Source of the DNA: Tethya wilhelma
Lineage: Eukaryota; Porifera; Demospongiae; Tethyida; Tethyidae
Length of the DNA: 64,000 nucleotides
Direction of reading: 5' to 3'
Assembly: GCA_964030475.1 (NCBI GenBank)
Contig: CAXIPT010000003.1
Coordinates: forward strand, 2,933,183-2,997,182
Below the pieces are notes generated by a model. That model ran no database searches. It had not been told where the DNA came from and saw only the letters and a program-made list of their open reading frames with translations. Below are positions 21,661 through 32,506 of this stretch, in pieces (within the stretch, counting starts at the first letter, position 1; each line of letters opens with the position of its first letter). Made by a program: the position numbers and the translations under genes.

Positions 21661-23362
21661 CATTGACACAAGTAGAATTATAATAAAATATGATTAAAAA
21701 AAAATAAATAAAAACCTTGAAAATTTCATATCATTGACGCGCCCACCGCCGACGTGCTACGTATTTGGTGTGCGTATGGTGCGCATGCGCATAGAAATAT
21801 TTACTTACGGATTGTATCGTAGGAAGTCCAAAACAAAGTCTGGAACTTGAAGTTTTCTTTCCTCTGTTTTTTTTTGTTAAAGTTTTTGTGTATGTGTGTA
21901 GTTCCCCTCCCCAATTTGCACCTCCTGGTGACGTGTTCAGAATAATAATATTTCCGCTGGTGCACAAGCCTCGGCGCACTCATATAGGTAATATGCATGA
22001 ATGCAAAACTATTATAATGAAAGGCACCATATGCATGGTGCACAACCCTCGGCGTATATACACTGTGATACACACCGTCTATACAATACAATATTAAATT
22101 TTATTGCATGCATTATAATGAGGCAATGAGGAAGGATATCGAGGCATGATTGTACGTATACTGTCAGCATTGCAATCTCATGTAAAACACACTTTCTCTA
22201 CTTTACTGCAGCTGTATAACATCGAGGCTGGCAATGCAGACTGTACTGTGCATGGGCGTGGCTACTTAGGCAACGTCGCGCGATCATAATATTATCACAA
22301 GCTATCTTGCTGCAAATTTTGAAAAACACAAGCGCTTGGACTAGAAATACTCTGTTACGTCTAAGCATTTATACTAGAGTCAGTGTCGCTATCTCAGACT
22401 TCCAGTGTTCTAGCGAGGTGCAGCTAGCGCACGATCAGGCAACTCTCGTTAGCTCGCTATACATAATTATACGTATATTATACGTAGTGCTATAGTGGGT
22501 GGGGCCACGTAGCCAAAATGGCCGCCCGAGCGATGGCTCGGACTGAAAATCCTGGCATAGCTCAAGAACTAAAACCTTTTAGCTTCTGATACACATATTT
22601 TTTTTAGATGAACATCAGTACTCCATGCCTATGTCCTTAATTTTCAGAGTAGACTTGCTGTTCTTCAGATTAAGAGTGAACACACACACACACACACGGA
22701 AAAACGACTACTATAACCCTTTCGGCGTGTTTCACACGCCGAGGGTTAATAACTATTATACTCTTAATTGGTGATATATACTCACTTCAGTATACTAAAG
22801 AACGCAGTATAATCATGCATAATATTATAGTTCTCAAAGCTAGTAATATCAAGAGACTTCCCCTTCTGATTATGGACTCTTGGTAATATCTCTCTCGTTT
22901 CTACTGTGTATTATTATTATTATTATTATTGAAATACACGCCACAAAAGGCGCAATTGAGTGACAACAACAAACACACACATGTACCAAACATAAACAAG
23001 ACAATGAACAAACACAGTAATAAAGACGACTAGGACTTTAAACGAGATCTGGAACGAGTTCGAAATGCAACTGGGACCCAAAAAGAGTTACTAGCATCTG
23101 AACCATGAGTAACAGTCTCGATGTCAAAACCAGGAACACCAGACAAACGCTCAAAACCAATGTATACGTACAGTAACAGCCGAAAACGTCAAACTACGTA
23201 TATACACTATTAATATTATGCATATATGCATGGTTCGTACACGTACACTGACTAGAACTAAAACGAACCCATTAGGATTTTGTCATAATTTATTATAGAG
23301 TCACAAAGCATCATACAGACCACCTAATTGGTACATGGTAAAGGGTAGCCACATTAAATGGT
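21661..23362. other. AT-rich intergenic region with small repeats
   Basis: No gene supported. It holds two copies of a GGTGCACAA-CTCGGCG word (about 21959 and 22037), a hairpin at 22709-22750, a CA run near 22680-22697 and an ATT run at 22911-22930. Confidence 0.4.
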
Positions 23363-24000
23363 ATGGCGGCTGCAGAAAGATCTTTGTGGATGGAAAGCCT
23401 TGACTGGGAGCAAGCCAAGAGCTCCTGGACTCCGACGCTGAATGCTCTTATTGTATCCTTATTAATCTTTAATTAGACTTACAAATCCTGCCAGAAGGTG
23501 CTCCTTCACTAGCAGGTCAGAGTGCAGCCAATGATGGCGGTAGGGACGAGCAGCTAGCGGCCGGCAGGTGTCTCCTCCTGGTTCTTGTTCCTGGAGCCCT
23601 CTCAGACCGCCTACCACAGCTAGACCAACTGCTGGAGGAGGTAGGATCTTCTTACTGCTGGTGTGGGTTACAGAGCTAGGTTGGATGTTATGGTTTCCCT
23701 CTATTTGCAGGTTGTGTTGCTGTTTGACTCACTGAAAGTGCGTCTGTTCTCCATGTTGTCCTCCCCTGGCTCTCTGGATGGAGCGGCTGGTGCTCTGGAC
23801 ATCACCACCAGTCACTGCTCAGCCCTCCTGGAGGCCAGGGACAAGCTGACTGTTTCTCCTCCATATTTGGTGATGGTGCTGAGAGTCATCCATTGTCAGC
23901 TGAGTCTGTGTGAGGAGCTGCAGAGAGAGAAGCAATGGGCATTGCAACACCTCTCTGAGAATATGAGTGACCTCTTCAAATCAACCTACACCTTACTCAA
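23363..24000 (+). CDS. FIRRM-like (C1orf112-like) protein, N-terminal exons (partial)
   Basis: Start of a helical protein: ATG at 23363 (MAAAERSLWMESLDWEQAKS), a short intron from about 23454, then an exon ending 23640 and an exon 23711-24000. The segment LLLVLVPGALSDRLPQLDQL followed by LLFDSLKVRLFSMLSS aligns by eye with the start of FIRRM (human EMFLPHMNHLTLEQTFF... TVKLFDDMMYEL). FIRRM is the FIGNL1 partner that controls RAD51 in recombination. The match is short and I hold it loosely; an unrelated HEAT-like protein is possible. The first intron donor reads GTATCCTT, the U12-type consensus, and its acceptor is uncertain. The gene is cut by the gap at 24048. Confidence 0.4.
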
Positions 24001-24047
24001 GGTACCTTCTCTCTCTGAGCACACACACACGCGTGCTGGTTAACACC

Positions 24048-24104
24048 NNNNNNNNNNNNNNNNNNNNNNNNNNNNNNNNNNNNNNNNNNNNNNNNNNNNN
24101 NNNN
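24048..24104. other. Assembly gap (57 Ns)
   Basis: Run of N between the third FIRRM-like exon and a repeat array. The remainder of that gene is missing or placed elsewhere. Confidence 0.95.
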
Positions 24105-24894
24105 ACCCTGCAGCCCTTGATTCAATGTAAGTGTATGTGGTCTTTTTGTGTATGTGTGTGTGTGTGGTGTGTGTGACACAGACAGACAGACAGACACACA
24201 CACACACACACACACACAAAGAGAACACATACACTTACATTGAATCAAGGGCTGCAAGGTAACTGCAGGCATTGGGAGCAGGGAAGCTAGTTGTGAACAA
24301 GTCACTCCAGACACCGGTCAGAGACGCAGCTCTGTTTACATTCACTTCTCTGCTCCAAATGCATGCAGTAACCCTGCAGCCCTTGATTCAATGTACGTGT
24401 ATGTGGTCTTTTTGTGTATGTGTGTGTGTGTGGTGTGTGTGACACAGACAGACAGACAGACACACACACACACACACACACACACAAAGAGAACACATAC
24501 ACTTACAATGAATCAAGGGCTGCAGGGTAACTGCAGGCATTGGGAGCAGGGAAGCTAGTTGTGAACAAGTCACTCCAGACACCGGTCAGAGACGCAGCTC
24601 TGTTTACATTCACTTCTCTGCTCCAAATGCATGCAGTAACCCTGCAGCCCTTGATTCAATGTAAGTGTATGTGGTCTTTTTGTGTGTGTGTGTGTATGTG
24701 TGTGTAGGTATGCAGCAGCAGGCATTGGGAGCAGGGAAGCTAGTTGTGAACAAGTCACAGTCCAGACACCGGTCGAAGACACAGCTCTGTTTACATTCAC
24801 TTCCCTGCTCCCAATGCCTGCTGCTGCATACCTACAACACACACACGCACACACACAGAGACACACAGAGACATAGACAGACGCACACACACAC

Positions 24895-24932
<38 letters not shown>

Positions 24933-24965
24933 AGAGAGAGAGAACACATACACTTACACTGAGGT
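24105..24965. repeat. Array of inverted-repeat cassettes with dinucleotide cores
   Basis: Three or more cassettes. Each has an arm (CTGCAGCCCTTGATTCAATG), a GT/CA microsatellite core with GACA runs, and the reverse complement of the arm. A spacer (GGCATTGGGAGCAGGGAAGC and AGACACCGGTCAGAGACGCA words), itself flanked by partly inverted ends, leads to the next arm. Repeat period is about 265 bp. Arms in both orientations make the whole array capable of long hairpins. A single copy is at 18544. Confidence 0.8.
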
Positions 24966-25144
24966 GTAATGTTTTTTCCTGAACGAAACTTTGGTCTTGT
25001 TGCTCAATGATCTGCAATCTTTTAATCTCTCCAAACCTGACCTATTAGTGACAGGAAGTAGGATCACTAGTTGTAGTCACTTGACCAATGAAAACCAAGT
25101 ACTTAACCCTTTGAACCCGATGACAGAGCACTAACATGAATACA

Positions 25145-25342
25145 TACCGTATAGCGGGAAATTTTTGTGGGGGAAAATTTTTGCGTATTCATCTTGAATA
25201 GAAATTCACGGGGAAAATTTTTGTGGATTGCATCTAAACATTATGTGACGACCACATACCTTACAAATTTCATGGGGAAAATTTTCGCGGAAAGCTGCCA
25301 AACAACGAAATTGGCAAAAATTTTCCTTCACAAAAATTTCCT
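25145..25342. mobile_element. Degenerate MITE of the TACCGTATAGC family
   Basis: Left end TACCGTATAGCGGGAAATTT is well kept. The right end retains only the inner part (AAAATTTCC), with the outer ACGGTA lost. Internal GGGGAAAATTTTTG words repeat. No coding capacity. Confidence 0.65.
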
Positions 25343-25829
25343 AATAATAATAACCCTTAAAAACAATGAATGAGTAAATTCTGAAGGTACAGCTGATATC
25401 TAAAAGGCTACGTAAGTGCTTGGCTATACTTACCAAAGAGCAGTTATTGTGTCATTCAAAAGCTCAAAAGGTGAGCATGAGTTAGCAAACCTACCAGTCT
25501 AAGATTTCTTGCTTATTTTTTGTGTGCTAATGGCCCTTTTTTGTAAAAATCACTTTTGTTAGCAGATATTTGCCTATAGTAGCACTGTTAGAGACTCAGA
25601 TATCAGGGGCGTACCCAGGACTTCGCTGAAGAGGAGGCTGAGCAGCTGCGCCCACTTTTTTTGTGCTCGTGATCAATTATTTGACCTTTGACCTCTATGC
25701 TGTAATCGCTGCACTCGTGTTAACGATAAATATCTGGGAAGTTTATGAGCTTCATAGCTTGTAGTAAGTGCTACATGTTAATTTTTAGGTCAAGAAGATC
25801 AAGGAGCAGACACATACACACAACACATC

Positions 25830-26240
25830 ACTCGTATTATATTTGTATGCAGACCACACCTGGAACCATACCCACAAAAAAGAGAGAGGGAGAAGGAGAG
25901 AAAAAGCCTGGTTGATTTTGATCATGTGCACTTACGTGATGTCATAGTTGTAAGCATGAATCAAAAGAAACTGCAGAACCTGTGAGCTCTTGAACTCAAG
26001 CGTCAGCTTGCAGAACCTATGAGCTCTTGAACTCAAGCGTCAACTATCTCACGCTTTTTTTCTAATTTCTGTCTTCAGATGGTCGACTTGTGAATTCAAA
26101 GACTGTATTTCAGCGAGCGATCATAACGTCACGTAAGCGCACGTGATCAAAATCAACCAGGCCTTTTCTTTCCTTCTCCCTCTCTCTTTTTTCATGAGTG
26201 TGGTTCCGGGTGTGGTCTACACACCAATATAATACGAGTG
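25830..26240. mobile_element. Fold-back element with roughly 110-bp inverted arms
   Basis: Left arm 25830-25945 and right arm about 26113-26240 are near-complementary, including CTCGTATTATA ends, a purine/pyrimidine tract and TGGTTGATTTTGATCA near the inner edge. The central 170 bp holds a 35-bp direct repeat (CTTGAACTCAAGCGTC words). No ORF. Such elements are non-autonomous. Confidence 0.75.
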
Positions 26241-26285
26241 GAGAGAAAAAACCTCGGAACGAGGCTATATGTGTGTGTGTGTGTA

Positions 26286-26316
<31 letters not shown>

Positions 26317-26328
26317 AAGAGAGCCTTG

Positions 26329-26959
26329 AACCCTTTACAGCAGGATGACGAGTATTTATTGCATGCACGCGAAATATGGATGACGAGTGTACTCGTCATT
26401 GCACCTTTAGCGCATGCCTCTGGGAAACGTGCAACTTTATACTCCATGTGCATTTAGGTAAGGTACTGCTCTAGTAAAATACCAAGTTTGAGTTGCAACC
26501 CATAAGTAGGTGTGGCGTTACGAGGTCATGAACCACGAGAGGTCACGATCGCGGCGATTGCGACGATGTTTCCTTGGCTCGTTTTCTCTGTAGTCTCTAG
26601 GATTAGAAGCTTAGCGCTGCTTGTGGTAGTAGAGGGATAGTTAGTCTATATATTTATGAGTTTTGTTTGGAAGCTGCTAAAAGCCAAGGAGAAAGAAAGC
26701 CAAAGACGCTCGGAAATCTATTGAACTTCAAACCCTCCAACTTTTGCACAAAACTTTCCAAGATCAGCTAGGACCACGCTGGTATAAGCTGTCATACAGG
26801 TAATGGATAGGTAGTGTAGCACAATAGTTTGTCTTGTTTGAAACAAATATTACACAAGAGCTACAAAATAAGTGACAATCATACAATACTCAAAATTTAA
26901 TTTTTAATTCAGTATTTCAACACGTGCTCACGTCCTGTAATTACGGGCTGTAAAGGGTT
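26329..26959. mobile_element. Possible 630-bp element with 13-bp inverted ends
   Basis: AACCCTTTACAGC at 26329-26341 is exactly inverted at 26947-26959. The inside carries a near-palindrome ATGACGAGTGTACTCGTCAT at about 26381-26400 but no ORF. No clear target duplication, so chance is not excluded. Confidence 0.4.
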
Positions 26960-29200
26960 AAGTTCAGAACAGTACCCCTGGGCTCAGTTGCAACAGTAGG
27001 ACATTACTACACTGCACGGTGCAACAACACCACGCCCCGACCCATTCACAATACCGCTAATTAAATTAGCTAAAGGTGTACGTAGACGGAGAGAAAATAA
27101 GTTATTAATATTCATAAACTTACCAAAGTAATATCATATGTAGCACGCGAAAACCAACCGCGACTTCTTGAGCTGTAGCTATCTTTCAGCCAGGCTGTAC
27201 CTGAGTAGAGAGAAACAGGAGATAAAATTTGCAGGCTGAAAAAAAATTTTTCACTGAGCGAACCTACCATGGGCCACTTGTAAGTTGAAAGAAGCTGTCA
27301 CGGCTAGCCGTCTTTCTAGCGGTACCTGTGTAGAGAAACAACAAGAGATAAAGAGAGAGAGAAATTTTGAGTCAGAAAACAGAACCTGAGGCCAAATCCG
27401 GCGCGGCATGTAGCTCCAACACTTACCACATAGCTTGCTCAAGTCAGCAGTAGATAGCGAAGAACTGAGTAGCTGGTGCAGGCCGGAGCGTGGACTTTAG
27501 GGGAGCCGCCAGTAACTTTCTTCTTCTTAGCTCGAAACTGTGACATCATTTTTTTTCAACTTCAAAAAAGTGTTGCGCCATAGATTGCGCGCATGCGCAT
27601 GACTAGGAGCTTACTGGAGAAGATCATTGAAGATTTATCATCATTCTTCTGAATTTTCACAATAAATTATTCTGACTAATTTTTGGATGTGGCCACCAAT
27701 CTAGACACACATGTTTGTACGTCAATCTCAATGACTTGGCATGCACGATGCATGACCTTGTGTCCAGTAGTCCATTCCATTCCATGAAAAGACTTCCCAT
27801 CAACTTAGCACTAAAAAAATACCAAGTTTATAACTACACTTGTATACATGCATGCAGCTCATGTATAAGGTACATTATTCTAGTACTAATAAGAGCTACA
27901 GTTCACAGTTGCCTTTGGTTCCACATAGAGGCATACAGCCCTCCATACTCCAGGAGGTCATGAGATGAGTGCCTCTCTCAGCTATCACACCATCCTGGGG
28001 GGGGGGGGAATAAGGGGGTAATGGAATTAGAGGATCAATAACTGAACCATAAATATAGCAAATGCTGCTACAGATCTTTGTTTATTTCGGTTTTAACAGC
28101 AAATCCGTCAAGGACAATATGGTGTGCATATACACTACTGATGGTATGAGATAAAGATCATACACCGCCACCCACAAAGGCAATGTAATAGGTAGGTTAA
28201 GATATACAGTGTCGTACAGTAAAAAAAATGCTGCAGTTACAAATAGAGGCTGGAACTAAAACAAGCATGTATTGAGACATACCTTTAGGCCGCACATAAC
28301 GGAAGAGAAGCATCACCTTATGGATGAACCCTGAGAATGCTGAGGTGGTTTGCTGTTGGACAAAGGAACACACCGCCAGGGTAGCCCCGTGGGCGTGGCC
28401 TCTCAGGATGTAGGCATTCTCTCGGACCAAGAAGAGGATAGCAAAGGTTCATGAGATCATTCCCAACACATCCACCACGATGACGTAACTGTATATCTCG
28501 TCCCAGCTAATGTACAAGACCCCTTTAATAATGAAATCGACGGCATAATTATATGGTCGCCATGAGAACAGACATGATCACTTGTGCTGTGAAGACTGGA
28601 GTCACTGTTTGTCACGGGCTGTGTGTTGCTGACCAGGAAACCCCTCGAGAAGACCTGGTTGACCCACGGCACCCTGTACGAGTCACCTAGTAGGAGTAGT
28701 AAATTATTTATAAAGGTAAGCCACATCTACAAATAACAGTAGGCTTTCATGTGGGTCCTGTCTAACTGTACACAAACACATAAACAGTAGTAACAGCTAC
28801 TAAGTACTAGTACAAAAGAATCTACAATAGCATCAAATTATCTGTGTTTACCTGGCTCACAAAACGTAGCATTGTTCCTTGGTCGGAGAGAGAGAGAGTG
28901 TGTGTGTGTGTGTGTTCTTTACAATCTTGGTACGTTAGCTTCCTTCGTAAATGATCAAAATATTAATGTTCTCTGCTGACAGTGTTGGTTAGAACCTCTC
29001 TAATTGATGCGCACCGTGTGCTGATTCAGCAAACAATAATATTATACGGACACACACGGATAGTACACAGACATTATACGGATCCAGCATCAAATTCAAC
29101 ATTGAAGTACGGTAGTGGCCGCGGAGATCGCAGCAGGATCCCTAGAGCTGGAGTAATGAAGGCACCACTGGTGCACAAGCCTCGGCACACTAAACTAGCC
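26960..29200. other. Repeat-rich non-coding region
   Basis: No gene I can defend. 27170-27420 contains two related copies of a TTTC-rich/GTACCTG/GAGATAAA segment. 27996-28006 is a G run. Minus-strand stretches 28284-28415 (RENAYILRGHAHGATLAVC) and 28600-28726 (SYRVPWVNQVFSRGFLVSN) look faintly coding with possible splice sites, but I could not link them to a family or a complete gene. Confidence 0.4.
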
Positions 29201-29221
29201 AATGGTCTCTGGGTGAACAGC

Positions 29222-30837
29222 AGCAGAAGTGTTCATTCTATGCCAAGCTGTGTAAGAAAGATAAGAGGCGGTTCATGAAATACATTGAATCAACCACGAC
29301 ACACGGAGTTGTCAGAATATTCACACGGAGATCAAGGATAAGAAGGTAGGCACATAAAGATAATATAATATTAGCCTGAACCATGATGTGTGTATTTGTA
29401 TATTAAACAAACGTTGATTGTGATTGTTCTCCCTGGATGGTCTCTAGGGTGTTCTGGCTGCTGGTGGTGCTTCTTGCAGTGAGTGTGTGTCTCAACAATA
29501 TCATTGAGCGTGGACTGTACCTCAGCAGCCAACCCACAGCCACCACTCTCTCCAGAGTTCGCCGTGACAATCTCACCTTCCCTGCCGTCACAATCTACAA
29601 CCTCAACCAAGTGAGACGATCTCAGCTAGCCCAATTGGGAGAGAATATTGTTCCAGTTGTGGACTTCTTTCAATCTAACCTTCAATTAGTCTGCAACGAT
29701 AGTGATTTCACCACCTCTGGCGCTGGACTTGTGGAAGGGCTGCTTGCCATTGATGCCAACATTAGTTTCAGAGATATCCTCTATCTTGCCAGACACAGAC
29801 AAGACACCCTCATACACAAGTGTGTGTTTGCTGGTCAGGAGTGCTCTCCCAGTGACTTCCAGCCGGTCCTGACCAGACTGGGCTACTGCTATGTGTTCAA
29901 CAGCAATGTGTCCAGACCTAGGACCACCCTCGGCACTGGAGTGAGGTACGGACTGTCTCTGGTCCTCAACATAGAGCAGGATGAGTACATCATTAATGAC
30001 GGCAGAGACGCTGGAGTGAAGATAGCCATCCACGGACAGGAGGAACCAGCCGAGCCTGACGAGAATGGCCTGGGAGTTGCCCCTGGCAATAATGCCTTTA
30101 TTAGTCTCAGGAAGAGAATGGTCCGAGATAACAGTGTCAATCGGAGGTCAGGGTGCAGGGAGGCTGGTGATACCCAGCAGTTTAACTTCCTCAACGATCA
30201 GTTCCACTACTCGACCCCCGCCTGCCTTATTGACTGCTTCTACACCAACATCACTGAGGAGTGTGGCTGCATTGAGGCCAACGTGGAGTACCCACCTCAG
30301 AACAGCCGCTTCAATAACACCAGGAACTGCTCCACAGATGACCTTTGCTGTGTCGTTGACCTTTATGTCTGACCTCAAGTGTGTGATTGCCCAGCTGCGT
30401 GTAATTACGCTGATTTTGAGACTCAAATTAGCTACTCTGCCTTCCCTGGAGAAAGAACAGCTCAACTTTTGGCCAGCACCTTTCAACAACCTGTGGAATA
30501 CTTTAGTGACAACTTTCTCTCTGTGAATGTCTACTACGAGACGCTCAATGTGGAGCTGGAGGTGACTGCCAACTCCTACAGCCCTGTGGCCTTCCTGTCT
30601 GACGTGGGAGGTCAGCTGGGTCTGTTGATCGGGGCCAGTGTCATCTCTGTCCTGGAGTTTGTGACGTGGGTACTGGACGAGTGTAAGGACAGATGTGTGG
30701 GCATCAGTGACAAGAAGATAGAGGAATGGTCGGAAGAAATTGAACAAGAAATGGCAGCAGCAGCTGAGAGAGCTAAGGAGGAGGAGGAAAAGAAGGAGAT
30801 AAAAGATTTACAATCAAATTCCCACAATCACACTTAA
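29222..30837 (+). CDS. DEG/ENaC-ASIC sodium channel subunit
   Basis: Two main exons: about 29222-29345 (start not certain) and 29448-30837. Seen in order: a cytosolic motif before TM1 (YIESTTTHGVVRIF, the family's TxHG motif) and TM1 (VFWLLVVLLAVSVCL). The extracellular start is NLTFPAVTIYNLNQ, the conserved FPAVTICN-like box, followed by a Cys-rich ectodomain with several N-glycosylation sites. The CDCPAACNY box comes next, then TM2 with the pore filter region (FLSDVGGQLGLLIGASVISV; G-x-S motif as GAS). These trimeric channels conduct Na+ at the plasma membrane, gated by peptide, acid or force. A TGA at 30370-30372 interrupts the frame just before the CxC box. The frame is otherwise open on both sides, so the stop may be removed by an unusually short intron or be an error. 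The C-terminal tail is highly charged. Confidence 0.85.
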
Positions 30838-31073
30838 GTGGTGGACAGTGGGCCATTGTAGCATGCCATGTCTCCATCCTTGTGTGTGTGCAAAATTCCA
30901 TGTTTTTATGACCTTCATTCGATTACCCATTTCCTGTCTCTAGTGCAGCATGTTATGTTATGTGGGTGCACGGGACTGCAACACAGTCACTGTTGCGCGG
31001 CGACCCCGTACCAACTGTGTGCTGCTGTTTGTTGGTATCTTCCTGTGGTGTCTGCCTGGTCTCTGGTGCAGTA

Positions 31074-32244
31074 ATGAGTGAAGAAGGAGAGATACTGCCA
31101 CCAATAAGTCCCCCTCTCAGTCCCTCCAAAGCTGTGGGTGTGTCTGGTCACACCCCCTTTGTCATAGGGGTTGCTGGAGGGACAGCCTCAGGGAAGACCT
31201 CTGTGTGCCTCAAGATCATGGAGATGCTGGGTCAGAAGGAGCTGGACTGCAGGCAGCAGAGAGTGGTGATGGTGAGCCAGGACTCCTTCTACAAGAACCT
31301 CTCCCAGACAGAGATCGCTCTGGCTAACAGAGGCGAGTACAACTTTGACCACCCTGGTACGTTACATGCACCTTCTCACAAATTATAATTATACTAGTTA
31401 ACTGTTGTGCATCGATAGACGCATTCGACACCAAACTAATGGAGATGACACTGAAGAGCATTCTGGAAGGAAAGATGGTGCAAGTACCGACGTACGACTT
31501 CAAAACCCACTCCAGGTATATATAGACACTCCCAAAATTTACTGGTCATGTCAATGGATCACATATGGTTGCCACGGGTTGGTTGTCCAGGCGCAGTGAG
31601 ACCCAGACGGTGTATCCTGCTGACGTGGTCCTGTTTGAAGGCATCCTTGTCCTCTACGACCCAACCATCAGGGAACTGATGCACATGAAGCTATTTGTGG
31701 ACAGTGACAGTGACACGAGGCTGGCTAGGAGAGGTGGGGGTGCCACACTCTGCAGGTCTGGTGTGAGAACCATGCTTGCTTCTTCCCTGCAGTTCTCAGA
31801 GACATCAATGACAGAGGTCGCGACCTTGAGCAGGTGTTGAAGCAGTACACTAACCTAGTGAAACCAGCCTTCGAGGAGTTCACTCTGCCAGTGAGGGAGA
31901 GAGAGAGTGTATTAACCATGTAACTAATTCACACTGCCTGTTAACTATGCATGCAGTGTAAACTTGGTCTGTCATGAAAGTGGCATTTGTTTTTCTAGAC
32001 AAAGAAGTATGCTGATGTCATCATCCCCAGAGGAGTGGAGAACCATGGTGTGTGTACAATACACTTATTACTGTACAACAGTTGACAGCACCACATGCAC
32101 ACACTTCCAGTGGCCATTAATCTGATTGTCCAACACATTAAGAACATCCTAGCAGGGAACATCGACATAGCCAGCAAGAAGCCTGCTCGCAGCAAAAGAA
32201 CAAGAAGGCAATCTGACTCCTACCTCCTCACCAGGCCACACTGA
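31074..32244 (+). CDS. UCK2: Uridine-cytidine kinase
   Basis: Pyrimidine salvage enzyme that phosphorylates uridine and cytidine to UMP and CMP with ATP in the cytosol. Six exons: 31074-31356, 31419-31515, 31591-31733, 31793-31890, 31999-32047 and 32111-32244, all in phase. Seen: P-loop [27 protein letters not shown]-like YNFDHPDAFD, then [50 protein letters not shown] and [10 protein letters not shown] match human UCK2 almost throughout. The product is about 267 residues, the normal length. UCK1 and UCK2 are vertebrate duplicates, so the symbol marks the closer-looking paralogue only. Confidence 0.92.
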
Positions 32245-32390
32245 AACATCACAGCATATATAATATATTAGGAACTGTTTTTATTGTTTGAAATTGAAAT
32301 GTTGCAAAAATAATTGTTGAAAACACAAAATGCTCTTAATTTTTATTATTGTTCACATTGTTCAGATTTAAACGAGACTCCAGATAACCC

Positions 32391-32394
<4 letters not shown>

Positions 32395-32460
<66 letters not shown>
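32395..32460. repeat. (GA)n microsatellite
   Basis: Near-perfect GA run between UCK and the MetX-like gene. Confidence 0.9.
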
Positions 32461-32461
<1 letters not shown>

Positions 32462-32506
32462 CTAGGGTACAGTGGATGGCACAACTACTTGCATGGGGGT
32501 GAAAGG

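Noticed and set aside
24040..25017. Cys/Val and His/Thr-rich ORFs in the microsatellite region
   Set aside because: Translations of GT/CA runs (CVCV, HTHT), some spanning Ns.
28197..28726. Minus-strand fragments as a transporter gene (choline-transporter-like)
   Set aside because: Only a vague RENAYI resemblance; no run of membrane helices and no consistent exon chain.
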